Shown: positions 31,311-43,036, counted from the stretch's first letter. The stretch: 64,000 bases of DNA from Chelonoidis abingdonii (GCF_003597395.2 NC_133771.1:60081192-60145191), one strand, 5' to 3'. Made by a program: numbers and translations. The notes: generated by a model not told the origin, from the letters alone.

Positions 31311-32755
31311 ATAGAATCATAGAATCATAGAATCAAAAGGTTGGAAGGGACCTCATGAGGTCATCTAGTCCAACCCCCTGCTAAAGGCAGGACCATTTTC
31401 CCTAAATAATCCCAGCCAGGGTGCGGTCTAGCCGGACTTTAAATAGCTCTAAAGATGGAGATTCTACCACCTCCCTAGGTAACCCATTCCAATACTTCAC
31501 CACTCTCCTAGTCAGAAAGTTTTTTCTAATATCCAGCCTCGACTTCCGCAACTGCAACTTCAAACCATTGCTCCTTGTTCTGTCCTCCGTCACCACTGAG
31601 AACAGCCTAGCTCCCTCCTCCTTGGAGCATCCCTTCAAGTAGTTGAAGGTTGCTATCAAATCCCCCCTTAGTCTTCTCTTCTGCAGGCTAAATAAGCCTA
31701 GTTCCTTCAGTCTCTCTTCATAAGTCATGTGCTCCAGTCCTCTAATCATTTTTGTTGCCCTCCGCTGGACTCTCTCCAATTGTTCCACGTCCTTTTTGTA
31801 GTGTGGCGCCCAAAACTGGACACAATATTCCAGATGCGGCCTCACCAGTGCCGAATAGAGGGGAATAATCACATCCCTCGATCTGCTGGCAACACTCCTA
31901 CTAATACAGCCCAGTATGCTATTAGCCTTTTTGGCTACAAGAGCACACTGTAGGCTCATGTTCAACTTTCCATCTACCGTAACCCCAAGATCCTTTTCTT
32001 CAGCACTGCTACTTAGCCAAACAGTCCCCAGCCTGTAGCAGTGCATGGGGTTTTTCTGTCCTAAGTGCAGGACTTTGCACTTGTCCTTGTTGAACTTCAT
32101 GAGGTTTCTTGTGGCCCACTTCTCCAATTTGTCTAAGTCTCCCTGAATCCTATCCCTGCCCTCCAGCGTGTCCACCACTCCCCCCAACTTGGTGTCATCT
32201 GCAAATTTACTTAATGTGCAAGCTATCCCATCATCAAGATCATTAATGAAGACATTGAATAGAACGGGCCCTAAGACAGACCCCTGGGGCACACCACTTG
32301 TTACTGGTTGCCAACTAGAGAGTGTGCCATTGATACCTACCCGCTGAGCCCGTTGATTCAACCAGTTTTCTATCCACTTCACAGTCCATTCCTCCAACCC
32401 ATACTTCCTTAGTTTGCTGATGAGAATGCTGTGGGAAACCGTGTCAAAAGCCTTACTAAAGTCAAGGTATACAACATCAACAGCTTTGCCCCCATCCACA
32501 AGTCCAGTCATCTCATCGTAGAAAGCAATCAGGTTGGTCAGGCATGATTTACCCTTGGTGAATCCATGCTGACTGCTTCTGATCATCTTGTTTTCCTCTA
32601 AGTGTTTCAGGATGGATTCCTTCAGCACCTGCTCCATGATTTTTCCAGGGATTGAGGTGAGACTGATTGGTCTGTAGTTCCCTGGATCTTCCTTTTTCCC
32701 TTTCTTAAAGATAGGTACTATATTTGCTTTCTTCCACTCTTTCACTTCCTGTCCT
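31311..32755 (-). mobile_element. CR1 LINE, 5'-truncated, best preserved copy
   Basis: Begins on the left with a tandem 'agaatcatagaatcatagaa', the 8-bp microsatellite typical of CR1 3' ends, then the 3' UTR, then ORF2 in reverse. It is cut at the 5' side near 32755, inside the reverse transcriptase, as usual for truncated CR1 insertions. The long open frame argues for a relatively recent insertion. Target duplications were not found. Confidence 0.95.
31402..32745 (-). CDS. CR1 ORF2 reverse transcriptase, N-terminally truncated
   Basis: Reverse transcriptase of the CR1 LINE, which copies the element RNA at a nicked chromosomal site. The frame has 447 codons without a stop; the first methionine is internal because the endonuclease and the start of the RT are missing. 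Visible motifs by residue: NYRPISL at 23-29, [11 protein letters not shown] at 58-68, [10 protein letters not shown] at 93-102 (first catalytic Asp), [10 protein letters not shown] at 151-160, and the catalytic FADD at 181-184, followed by the thumb with [14 protein letters not shown]. The normal ORF2 C-terminus ([10 protein letters not shown]) is reached. Without the endonuclease this copy cannot move by itself; expression is unlikely given no promoter. Confidence 0.93.
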   Translation of the reverse strand: MKEWKKANIVPIFKKGKKEDPGNYRPISLTSIPGKIMEQVLKESILKHLEENKMIRSSQHGFTKGKSCLTNLIAFYDEMTGLVDGGKAVDVVYLDFSKAFDTVSHSILISKLRKYGLEEWTVKWIENWLNQRAQRVGINGTLSSWQPVTSGVPQGSVLGPVLFNVFINDLDDGIACTLSKFADDTKLGGVVDTLEGRDRIQGDLDKLEKWATRNLMKFNKDKCKVLHLGQKNPMHCYRLGTVWLSSSAEEKDLGVTVDGKLNMSLQCALVAKKANSILGCISRSVASRSRDVIIPLYSALVRPHLEYCVQFWAPHYKKDVEQLERVQRRATKMIRGLEHMTYEERLKELGLFSLQKRRLRGDLIATFNYLKGCSKEEGARLFSVVTEDRTRSNGLKLQLRKSRLDIRKNFLTRRVVKYWNGLPREVVESPSLELFKVRLDRTLAGII

Positions 32756-33657
32756 CAACTTTTGTGAAGTGCTGTTTCATGCTATTATCCAGCTGCCTGC
32801 ATTCCACTGCAAAGTTAGCTGCATACCAGTGGTGGGTGAAGTGATTCCTGTATAATTTGTGAAGTGGTGTAGAATCCTTCTGGAAGAGAGGTGTGCTATA
32901 TCAATGTAAGACAGCACTGGGTATATTTATTACAGTGAAATGTGCTAATAAATAGAGATGGGTTCCAGGAGCAACATTCGGAACTAGAACTGGATTTTGA
33001 ACACTTCAGAGCTCAGTCATACTTGGGACTTTCAGTTTGATTCAGGCCTATTTTATTTATAAAAATCACCGATAAAGAAATAATGCATTTACAGGGATTA
33101 ATTCAGTACTGCATATCCCACACCATTGCATATAGCTCTTTAGTAGACTGTTAAAAGTGTGGGGTTGATATATTGCTTGTATTCACCCTGTCAAACTCTC
33201 CATCTTGAGCACGACTATTGAAGTTGTTTATCTATACAAAACTTTGTGGGGAGGGACTGGTTCTCAGAAGGTTCTAGAAGCGGTGACAATAAAAGACCCT
33301 TTGTTCTGGGACAATAATCCTGGATTGCAGTGAGCAAAACAGAACCGGCAAGCCACTGGCACAGAAGATCCTGGCCTCTGTTATTATTCAAACTCAGTAC
33401 ACTACTTAGGCTTGATTTTGTACCCAATGAAATCAATGTCAAAACACGATTGAATTCAGTGGGCGCAGGACCTGTGCCCCTTCATAGCAATGGTAGAGCC
33501 AAGTGTCAAAGTTCAGGTTTGGATCCAAACTTTTTCAAAGTTAGGGTGCTGTTGAATCTAGAGATCAGATTTGAGCCCATCTCATAAATAAAAATATATG
33601 TTATAAAACATTGACTATAGATTGTATTCTTGCATTAGTTTTTTACTGTACTGTCTA
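32756..33657. other. Unassigned sequence
   Basis: No gene or repeat recognised apart from the short motif 'ttgaattcagtgggcgcagg' near 33450, similar to dispersed motifs elsewhere. Confidence 0.4.
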
Positions 33658-34447
33658 GATTTGCCAGGTGTCCAGTTTTTGACTGGAATGCCTGGTCAAA
33701 AAGGGACCCTGGCAGCTCCAGTCAGTACTGCTGACCAGATCGTTAAAAGTCTGGTAAGCGACACAGTGGGGCTAAGACAGGCTCCCTGCCTACTCTGGCT
33801 CCATGTGGCTCCCCTCTGGCTCTTAAGTGTAGGCGCAGCCAGGGGGCTCCGCGCACTGCCCCCAGCCCAAGCACCAGCTCCGCAGCTCCCATTGGCCAGG
33901 AACCATAGCCAGTGGGAGCTGTAGGGGCGGCGCCTGTGGACAGGGCAGCACGCGGAGCTGCCTGGCCATGCATTCGTGTAGGAGTAGGAGGAGGGACATC
34001 CCGCTGCTTCCAGGAGCTGCTTGAGGTAAGCGCCACTCAGAACCTTCACCAATGACCCCCTCCCATGCCCCAATCCCCTGCCCCAGCCCTGATCCCCATC
34101 CTACATCCTAAACCTCTTATCCCCAGCCTCACTCTAGAGCCCGCACCCCCAGCTGGAGCCCTCATCCCACCCCATGCCCTAGCCCTGATCCCCCTCCAAG
34201 CCCCTTGGTCCAAGTCTGGAGTACCCTCCTAACCCTAAACCTCTCACCCCCTTCCGCACCCCAACTTCCTGAGCCAGCTTGGTGAAAATGAGCGAGTAGT
34301 GAGGGTGGGGAGAGCAAGTGACAGATGGAGGGAGGATAGAGTGCGCAGGGGCGGTGCCTCATAGAAGAAGTGGGGCCTCGGAGGAGGGGCAGGGCAGGGG
34401 GCATTGCAAGAGTGTTTGGTTTTGTGTGAGTAGAAAGCTGGCAACCC
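33658..34447. mobile_element. GC-rich DNA element with TTGCCAG/CTGGCAA ends
   Basis: Starts TTGCCAGGTGTCCAG and ends GAAAGCTGGCAA; the terminal seven bases are inverted repeats. The interior is GC-rich, with the palindromic pair 'gctcccattggccagg' and 'gccagtgggagc' and long C-rich tails. I recognise this as a common turtle repeat. Long frames here on the minus strand (for example 33696-34073) are by-products of high GC content. Confidence 0.6.
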
Positions 34448-35454
34448 AAGTACTGTCTACTGTACCTGTGTATTGTATAGAATGAATGTAACGTGAAAAA
34501 GAATTAGTTTCATGATATTAATAGTCATGAAGTTAGATAAATGCATTGATCTGGTTATTTGAAATAATATTATAAAGGGTCAGTAATAGTTTTCATATCA
34601 CAGTCTCCTCCAATTAAGGGATTTTAAAAGTATTGTTAGTAAGAAAGTTAAGTCCTACGTTTCAGATATCACTTTTGTGCCTGCCAATCCATATTCTGTG
34701 CATAAGCAGATACGATTATTTAATTAGGCTGTGTCTATTATAAAGGCTGCTCTTTATTGTAATCAGTATTGAATATGCAACAGAAACAATTGACTAGGTG
34801 ATATAGATATATCTATTGAAAAATAAAAACTCAGATTTACATCTATATGGAAACCCCATTCCAGCGTTTTTTTCCCACTGCACAGGGAAATAGTAGAACT
34901 ACTTATGTGGTAATTCTGCTTCCAGAAATCAGATGTGATTTATTACTGAGAAGGACAGCACATGCAATGGCTTTAATAGGCTTAGTAATAACCTTATTGC
35001 ATTTTCTTTTCAATCATGTTAGTAGTCATTTGAGTATTTAATTACATTTCCAGAGATTTTAATATGAGTACCAATGTTAGCTTATTACATTTAAATGAAC
35101 CTGAAAAAATGAGATCATCTCTTTCCTTGTGCAATTAAAATAAAATCTCACAGTTCTAACATTAGCTTTGACAATTATATCTCTACTGATTAAAGCTGTT
35201 TTCAGTATCACTGAGCATGTAAGTTTAGAACCTAATGAAAATGTACAATACAGATTTTTTATAATGAAGAGAGAACAGCATAAACCAAAAAAGTAGGGAT
35301 ATTTTACAGTGTACTTCAGTTTTCATTCAGTAGTATTTATGCATCTGATAGATACTAGGGAACACATTTGATATAACTCCATTGGAGTCAGAAGTCAGTG
35401 GAGTTATTCCGGATGAATCTCGCTGAGAGGGTCTAAAATTAAGGTTCCTTGATG
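34448..35454. other. Unassigned AT-rich sequence, possible conserved non-coding DNA
   Basis: No repeat or gene is visible. Composition is rich in AT-rich binding-site-like words such as TTTAATTAGG, ATTTAATTAC and CATTTAAATG. Conservation cannot be assessed from one sequence. Confidence 0.35.
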
Positions 35455-35462
35455 GTTTATTT

Positions 35463-35710
35463 CAGGAGTTCCCAACGCGGTGCATCTAAATGCACCTGCG
35501 TCCTGGCTGGCGGTCGAGCATCCGCCAAAATTCGGCAGCATTTCAGCAGCAACGCCTCTCGATGATGCCGCTTGCCGCCCACAATGTGACGTCATCGAGA
35601 GGCATTGCCGACGAAATGCTGCCGAGTTTTGGTGGCATTTCGGCGGATGCTAAACCGCCACCACAGTTCTTTTTCTGGCGCCCGCCAGACAAAAAGGTTG
35701 GGGACCACTG
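35463..35710. mobile_element. hAT non-autonomous element with perfect 8-bp duplication
   Basis: Begins CAGGAGTTCCCAAC and ends GTTGGGGACCACTG, imperfect inverted ends of the CAG...CTG type. It is bracketed by GTTTATTT at 35455-35462 and 35711-35718, a perfect 8-bp duplication, the hallmark of hAT transposition. Interior is palindromic ('gcctctcgatga/tcatcgagaggc'). Confidence 0.9.
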
Positions 35711-35744
35711 GTTTATTTAATCATTAGAATGAGAGGTTTTAATC

Positions 35745-36004
35745 ATAGAGACAAGGTGGTGAGGTAATATTTTTTTCGGACCAACTTCTGTTGGTGAGAA
35801 AGACAAGCTTTCAAGCTTACACAGCGCTCTTTTTCAGGTCTTGAATAAGCTTACACTGAACCGAAGAATAGCTCTGGGTAATCTTAAAAGCTTGTCTCTC
35901 TTACCAACAGAAGTTGGCCCAATAAAACATATTACCTTACCTCCTTGTCTCTTCAATATCCTGGGACCAACACAGCTACAACAACACTGCACACTACAAT
36001 GGAA
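35745..36004. mobile_element. Inverted-arm Penelope/SINE-like repeat with 9-bp duplication
   Basis: Arms 'gagacaaggtggtgaggtaa' and 'ttaccttacctccttgtctc' are inverted copies, and the arms also share 'ccaacttctgttgg'. The right end has 'accaacacagctacaacaac'. GTTTTAATC flanks it at 35736-35744 and 36005-36013. A faint CTGAAAAA-stem-GAAAGC pattern near the centre of the left arm may be a further hammerhead-like relic. Confidence 0.65.
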
Positions 36005-36088
36005 GTTTTAATCCTCACACTTGTCAGGAATTCCTGTATATTATTGTCTTTGTGTTTTTAAAAAGATGCTTTTTTCTTTAGTTTAAGT

Positions 36089-36420
36089 CAGTGTTTCTCA
36101 AACTGGGGTCACCACTTGTGTTGGTGAAGCCCCTGGCGGGCTGAGCCGGTTTGTTTACCTGCCCCATCCGCAGGTCTGGCCGATCGCTACTCCCACTGGC
36201 CGTGGTTCGCCGCTGCAGGCCAATGGGGGCTGCTGGAAGCAGCAGCCAGTAAGTTCCTCGGCCCACGCTGCTTCCAACAGCCCCCATTGGCCTGCAGCGG
36301 CGAACCGCGGCCAGTGGGAGCCGCGATCGGCCAGACCTGCAGAAGGGGGAGGTAAACAAACCAGCCCGGCCGCCAGAGGCTTTCCCTACACAAGCGGCGA
36401 CCTCGGTTTGAGAAACACTT
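36089..36420. mobile_element. hAT non-autonomous element with perfect 8-bp duplication
   Basis: Begins CAGTGTTTCTCAAAC and ends GTTTGAGAAACACTT, inverted ends. It is bracketed by GTTTAAGT at 36081-36088 and 36421-36428. The last base is T rather than the expected G. The interior is palindromic around GC-rich 'ttggcctgcagcggcgaac'. A second copy is at 40206-40532. Confidence 0.9.
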
Positions 36421-36428
36421 GTTTAAGT

Positions 36429-39239
36429 TAATAAATGCGCCATGGCTAAGCTCTAACTGAGAAATTCAGAGCCTTTCTTATCAAAGTATCAAAACAAACA
36501 AACAAATATGAATTCTACTATAGATAGAAAATTCTGTTATTTGGACACTTCCAATTTTTCCAAAACAAAAATTCTCTCCTGGCAGTCAGTGATGAAAGCA
36601 GTGTTGGTGATAGACCATATGAAAGCTGGCTACTAGCCATAAATAAAACATAATAGGTAAGCAAGAGGGGATAGATATTTAAGAAGACAAATGGATTTGT
36701 AAAGCAAAATTTTAAATTAATGAAAGACAATAATAAAATGTAATCAAGATTCAATTTTCTGATTATTTTAACACACACCGAGGCAATTCTGTCTTTCCTC
36801 AGTACACCAGTCAGGTTGTGTGCTTTCTGTGGTGCGTGCGCTTTTACTGTTGCAGGTCAGGTAAAATATTCAAGCATAATTTCAAGGGCTTCATGTGTGT
36901 ATTTGATACTGTGCTGTAATAAAATGACTATTATGTGTGTATCCCACTGTCTCTCCTGAACAAAATCAGTATGAATCAACTCTGTGTCATAGGCCATATA
37001 TGGCTAACTGCTGAAAGAGATTCTCATTACCTGTAGGGTAAGTGATAGGGCCTTATAGCACAGGAGAATCTGAGTTTGATCTCTGCTGCCTGAAGTTCTG
37101 AATAGCCATTGTGTTCAGCATAGTGATATCCATGAAGTTGTAATAAAACCCATAGTTAATTCTAGTATGATAGTAACAACTGTTTGTAGGATAAGGGCCT
37201 AATCTATCAGGACATAGCAGCCTTGCAGCTAGTAAACTTCTGAAGGCAAGGGGCTCTGGCTACATGACAGATTTGAGCTATCTAGAGGTCAGGTCAACTT
37301 TTCCTGGTTACTATTTTTTTCTACCCTTATCCCAAAAAGAAAACTCTTCTCCATGGCTGAGAATTCTAGAACCTCCCAAGTGTAAGAGAATTTATGCAAA
37401 TGGATGTGCTTTTTTTTAAATTATTCTCAATTGTTTTGTGTGCAGTAGTGGCCAAAGGTCCCAATCAGAGTTCAGGCCCCATTGTAGTAAGTACTGAGAG
37501 TATGTCTACAGCTGGAGCCAGGGAGGGTGTGTGATTCCCAGCTTGAGGGGATATACTTGTGCTATCTCTCATTGAGCAAGTGTGCTAAAAATAGTAGGGT
37601 AGCTATGGCAGCCTGGGCAGCAGCTCAGGCTGGGCACCCAAATACATGCCCACAGGGTTTGGATGGGTTTGTGCCAATGAGACATTTTTAATGACAATGT
37701 CCCAGTCCATTAAAAATAATGCTCTTGAAATATATATTTGCCACTTCTGCTCTCCCTATAGCCCAATTTAAACGTTTAAAAGGTCAGTGACACTTCAGAT
37801 ATATGTACGCACTACACAAGAGTTTTGTTTACAAAAAGAGTTTAGCCATGTGAGTGGAATGTAGGTGGCTGCAAGGCTAGTTTGCATATTTGGCAGCAGG
37901 ACTGAGTATGGGCATCAGGAAACACCCTTTAAAACAGCCTGTACTTTCCCGCAGAAATCACAGATGGCCTCATTTTTAAATAGACCGAGGACGCAAATTC
38001 CTTCAAAATAAACAGAAGAGCCAAATATAATGGTGTCTAGGAAACCAGACAGTCTGTCATCAGGTGACACTCTCAGAGACAACACAAAATACCACCACAC
38101 AACTGCCCATAAATTATGTATTCAGTATTACAGAGTCAGTTCCCCCTATTGGATTAATCTGTTTCTATCCATAGAGTCCCACGTTTATTTGTGTTGAATA
38201 TTTAATGTATATTTTTGAAATCTTGTTTCTGATTTGCTTGTTTTTTGTGTTGTGGAATAGTTCTACTTAAGGGATGTAAATGATTAAGCAAATATGTACT
38301 GTAAACACATTCTTAATCATTGGTTGTCACAGAGGGCTGGAATCTGCAAAGTGCATATATAAGAGATCCTTGATAAAAGGGCAGTGAAGAGTACAAAAAT
38401 TCTGTAACGTAGAAGATACTGCATTATTTCACTAGTTGTGTATATGTGCATGGTGTTCAAAACTCTTGCCCTTCTGCATTTCTTCTCGGTACCGTCCTAC
38501 CCTTTGTCCCGCATCTCAGGGTAAAAAACAAAGAAAAAGAAACATATATTTCAGCTTGCCACTTCAGGTACATGCACCTCTGGGAAGACTTTTTCTTGTA
38601 AAGAACAAAACAGCAAACAGAGTTTGTCTTGCTTCAGCTAGGGGGGAGGGAACAATAGTTATTATATAAGAATCTTGTAGACAGAGTAATACTTTTGTGT
38701 AAAATGATTCCAATTCCTCTGTGCTTCCTAACCCAGTTTCCTTTCTGGCTTCTTTATATCTCTGCTCTAATGACCTCTTAGTTAACTTCTCCTTGCCTAC
38801 CTCACTGAGAGTGATGGATCCCCAAGTTCTTCATAATGCCTTGGTTAGCCCATCAGAAATACTGAAAAGTTCTTCTCCTCAGCGCACACACAAAAAAAAT
38901 CTGTAGGCCAAGCTGTTTTGGAAGTATAATGAGCCAAGAAAACTTTCAGAAAAGTTTGAAAAAGTCATTGACATTGATCTTTTTTAAATTCCATAATAGT
39001 AGGATGAGATTTCTGATTATTTTTCCCACACTTCCCAGAAAAATTCTACAGCAGGATGACATGCAGCATATGAAACATCGGGGGTAGAAATGACTTTTTG
39101 GACAGTTTACAACAGGGTTTGCAAGTCCCTGTGTTTAATAGGAATATAGTTTTGACCTCAGCTGTGCAGTGGTGGTACATTTTAATAAGAAATATTTGCA
39201 AGATAAACTGTTTCCTTTAAGAAGATGTTTTGTGAACAG
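36429..39239. other. Mostly unassigned sequence with a MITE fragment
   Basis: A fragment at about 37498-37640 ('gtatgtctacagctggagcc' to 'gcccaaatacatg') resembles one end of a TCTACAC-type MITE. A tRNA-like or MIR-like relic may lie at 37020-37100. The remainder shows nothing recognisable. Confidence 0.35.
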
Positions 39240-39674
39240 CCACTCCTAGTGATGGATAAAAATTAAAGCCTAATAAAGCAAAAAGTTTAGACAGAAGAGA
39301 TGACAGAACATTTTCACAAAGCTAAAACCATTCTGAGACAAATCAGCTGGGAAGAAGAATTTAATCAGAAAGATATGAATGATAATTGGTAATCATTTAA
39401 GAAACTGAGTAGATGCCCAAAAATTCACAATCAAACAGTTGAAGAAGAACACTTTGCTGGTTAAAAAACTAACCTGGGTCGGAGAGGAATGAAGGTAGCT
39501 ATAAAAAAATTAAAAATAATATTTAACAAATGGAAGAAAGGGGCAGTTGATAGTAGTTAATATAAATCAGAAATTAGGAATTGTAGACATTTGAAAAGGA
39601 AAGCGAAGGGTCACAGGAGAATTCTATGGCCAGAAGAGCTAAGGACAAGAAGAAGGAGTTTTTAAAATGTATTA

Positions 39675-39969
39675 GGCCACGTCTATACGACGCGCCATTT
39701 CGGCGCGTTAAAATCGAAAGCTCTGGGTTCGATATATCGCGTCTCGTCTAGACGGGGATATATCGAACCCAGAGCGCGCTTACATCGATTCCGGAACTCC
39801 ACCAAAACAAACGGAGTTCCGGATTCGACTTTGCGAGCCGCGCACATCGATTCGGCGCGGTGAAGACGGGTGAGTAACTCGATTTTAGATATTCGATTTC
39901 AGCTACGCTATTCCCGTAGCTGAAATTGCGTATCTAAAATCGAATTTCACGCGTCGTGTAGATGGGGCC
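39675..39969. mobile_element. Harbinger-like MITE with TTA duplication (copy 3)
   Basis: Left end GGCCACGTCTATACGACGCG and right-end complement GGCCCCATCTACACGACGCG are inverted repeats. TTA at 39672-39674 and 39970-39972 flanks it; the surrounding CR1 confirms that TTA is duplicated target, as in PIF/Harbinger. An 18-bp perfect stem (39721-39738 with 39757-39774) encloses an 18-base loop, and a second hairpin spans 39879-39942. No coding capacity. Confidence 0.88.
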
Positions 39970-40205
39970 TTAGAAATAAAAGAATCCTGACCATGGTATT
40001 GATCCATTACAGATGTAAATGGTAGAATTATCAATAATAATGAAGAAAAGGCAGACATGGTCAATAAATATTTCTGTTCTGTATTTAGAGAAAAACAGCT
40101 AATATAGTAATGATAGCACTCTTTCCATTGCAACAGCATCTCTGGAGGATATTAAACAAGAGCTACTAAAGTTAGACATTTGAAAATCAGCAGATCCCGA
40201 TAACT

Positions 40206-40532
40206 CAGTGTTTCTCAAACTGAGGTCGCCGCTTGTGAAGGGAAAGCCCTGGGGGACCGGGCCATTTTGTTTACCTGCCCCGTCCGCAAGTCCGGCTGAT
40301 TGCGGCTCTACTGATCATGGTTCGCTGCGCCAGGCTAATGGGAGCTGCTGGAAGCATTGCGGGCCGAGGGACTTCTGGCCGCTTCCAGAAGCTCCTATTG
40401 GCCTACAGCAGCGAACCACAGCCAGTGGGAGCTGTGATCGGCCAGACCTGTGGACGGGACAGATAAACAAACCAGCCCGGCCCCCCAGAGGCTTTCCCTA
40501 CACAAGCGGCAACCCCAGTTTAAGAAACTCTG
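40206..40532. mobile_element. hAT non-autonomous element (second copy)
   Basis: Begins CAGTGTTTCTCAAACTG and ends AGTTTAAGAAACTCTG. It is the same family as 36089-36420. Flanks CGATAACT (40198-40205) and AGATAACT (40533-40540) match at seven of eight bases. It lies within CR1 sequence. Confidence 0.88.
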
Positions 40533-41289
40533 AGATAACTTATATGCAAGAGTTTTTAAAGAACTGGCTAAGGAGCAATTCTGGACCATTAATGTTGATT
40601 TTCAATAAGTCTTAGAGGGCTGGGGAAATTCAGAAAACTAGAAAAAAGCTAATGTGCCAATTGTAAAAAAGTAAACAAGATGACACAGGTAATTGTAAGC
40701 TTGTCAGCCTGATATCAGTCTCTGGCAAGATAATGGAGGGTTGATATGAGACTCGATAAATAAAGAACTAAAGGAAGGTAATGTAATTAATGCAAATCAA
40801 CATGGGTTTCTAGAAAATAGATCCTGTCAAACTAATTTGATATTTATATTAATTTACAAATTCGGTTGATAAAGATAATAGTGTTGACATAAAATACTTA
40901 GACTTCTGTAAGGCTTTTGACTTGTACCACATGATATTTTTATTAAAAACTAGAATGATATAGAATTCACATGCCACATATTAATAGATAAAAATTGGCT
41001 AACTGATAGGTCTCAAAATGTAATTATAAGTAGGGAATTGTCTTCAGTGGGATTCCATGGGGACCAGTCCCTAGGCTATTTAACTCTTTTACCAATGACC
41101 TGGAAGAAAACATAAAGTAATCACTAATAAAGTTTGCAGATGATGCAACAATCGGAGGAGTGGTAAATAATGAAGGAAACAGGTCACTGAATCAGAGCGA
41201 TCTGGATTGCTTGGTAAGATGGAAATCAGTGACTGTGAAAAAGATTTGTGGGTTGTGGTTGATAATCAGATGACCATGAGTGTCATGCT

Positions 41290-41586
41290 GTGGCCAAAAA
41301 AAGGCCAACAAAACCGGAGATCCTGGGATGCATAAACAGTAGGAATAGAGAGGTTATTTTACTTCTGTATTTGGCACTGGTGCGACGACGGCTGGAATAC
41401 TGTGTCCGATCCTGGTGCCCACAATCCAAGAAGGCTGTTGATAAATTGGAGAGGCTTCCATTGAAGTTGAAACTAGACAAATTCAGCCTGGAAATAAGAT
41501 GTAAATTTTTGACAGTGAGAGTAATTTTACCTTTGGAACAGTTTACCAAGGGCAGTGGTAGATTCTCCATTGGTGACCATTTTTAA
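41290..41586 (+). pseudogene. CR1 ORF2 C-terminal fragment
   Basis: A 98-codon plus frame from the final part of CR1 ORF2. It has EILGCINSRNREVILLLY, LALVRRRLEYCVRSWCPQSK and LKLDKFSLEIRCKFLTVRV, matching the thumb and C-terminal region of the better copy by pattern. A deletion joins KLERLPLKLKLDK, removing a large part of the domain. Upstream RT motifs are out of frame or lost. No activity expected. Confidence 0.8.
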
Positions 41587-41735
41587 ATCCAGATTGAATG
41601 TTTTTCAAAAAGATATGCTCTAGGAATTATTTTAGGGAAGTTCTGTGAGCTGTGTTTTACAGGAGATCAGACTTGATGATCACAGTGGTCCCTTCTGGCC
41701 TTGGAATGTATGGAATCTCTGAATCTATGAGGCCA

Positions 41736-42639
41736 GTTGTGGAAGTGTTTGTTGCTGTAAATGAGCACGGGGGAAGAGACAAGGAACTATTACTAGAACA
41801 GAGGTAGGGAATGATAAGGGAAGGAAGAGTATTCTGTATGTGTGAAAACAGTGATTAAGAGACTATTGGAATAAAGAGAGGCCTATGACTTTCAACAGAG
41901 CAAGTAATGAGTGAGAATGAGAGAGATGATGAGGTAATATGAGGGACCATGAGGGGAGATGACACTGCAGGAGACAAAACAAGCAATAAGATAAATCAAA
42001 CCAAAAAAAATATCTACAATCACAGCTGGGGCTGACGAATAGGAGCTGCCAAAAGATAACTCATGCTATTCAAACTTCTGAACTGGCAACTGTAATCCTG
42101 TGCTGGAGAATCAGAGCTCAATGCGCAAGAATGGGTCAGAACACCATTCCACCTCCATCATCCATCCCAATCAGCTTTTGCCTCAGGCTCAAGCCAACTT
42201 CTTCCCCCATCCTCCTCCCTTCTAGCCCACAAGTTCCTTTCTCATTTCAGCCTATAGCTCGCATGTTTGTCTCAGTTCTCTTCTGTTTGTAGTTTTCAGG
42301 ATCCTACATAATTCAATGAAACACCTTTTAGAAAACAAAAAACATCAGAAAGACTATGCATTAACTGATATGTTACAGTAATGGTAACAGTTTCATCAGT
42401 TATTTGAAAGAGAAACCCAAATGCTGTAGCAAAGGGCTATGTATTTGGTTTAAATGCAAAGTTGTATAAGTGGCATATTTGGGGCGAGGCTACATTAATA
42501 TAACAGCAAATGCCTCCTTTGTAAAACATTATATATATTTTTAAAAGCATATCTGCTGTCCTGTGGCTTACAGGCATTTTTCAGAAATGTTGAATTTTTT
42601 TTTTTTGTGTAGCAAATTAAAACTAGAGTTTTAATCTAG
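41736..42639. other. Unassigned AT-rich sequence
   Basis: Ends with a poly(T) run (42596-42606). Nothing recognised. Confidence 0.45.
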
Positions 42640-43036
42640 TGACTTACTTACTTGTTCCCATAATATAAGAACTAGGATCCGCCAAATGAAATTAATGGGC
42701 AGCAGGTTTAAAACAAATAAAAGGAAGTTCTTCTTCACACAGTGCACAGTCAGCCTGTGAAACTCCTTGCCTGAGGAGGCTGTGAGGGCTAGGACTATAA
42801 AATTAATGGAAGTTAAGTCCATTTATGGCTGTTAGCCAGGATGGGTAAGGAATGGTGTCCCTAGCCTCTGTTTGTCAGAGGGTGGAGATGGATGGCAGGA
42901 GAGAGATCATTTGATCATTACCTATTAGGTTCACTCCCTCTGGGGCACCTGGCATTGGCCACTGTCACTAGACAGGATACTGGGCTGGATGGACCTTTGG
43001 TCTGACCCAGTATGGCCATTCTTATGTTCTTATGAC
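42640..43036 (+). mobile_element. CR1-like LINE 3' end
   Basis: Plus-strand 3' terminus of the TAAGAACA-ended subfamily: 'gccaaatgaaattaatgggc', 'cctctgtttgtcagagggtg', 'ggtctgacccagtatggcca' and the tail 'ttcttatgttcttatg'. Truncated at the 5' side. Shares the 3' end with 58496-59612. Confidence 0.88.

Larger units (their letters stand above)
39240..41735 (+). mobile_element. CR1 LINE, plus strand, with two nested insertions
   Basis: Runs from the linker after the endonuclease to the 3' end of a third CR1 subfamily. Recognisable DNA blocks include 'tcaacatgggtttctagaaa', 'agacttctgtaaggcttttg', 'gataaagtttgcagatgatg' and the 3' terminus 'aggagatcagacttgatgat' with an eroded 'gaatctatg' tail. 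Interrupted at 39675-39969 by a MITE and at 40206-40532 by a hAT element; removing each restores the expected CR1 flank. Many stops and indels make it inactive. Confidence 0.9.

Noticed and set aside
33696..34073. 125-codon minus frame as a gene
   Set aside because: It lies in a GC-rich DNA element; several frames are open on both strands there.
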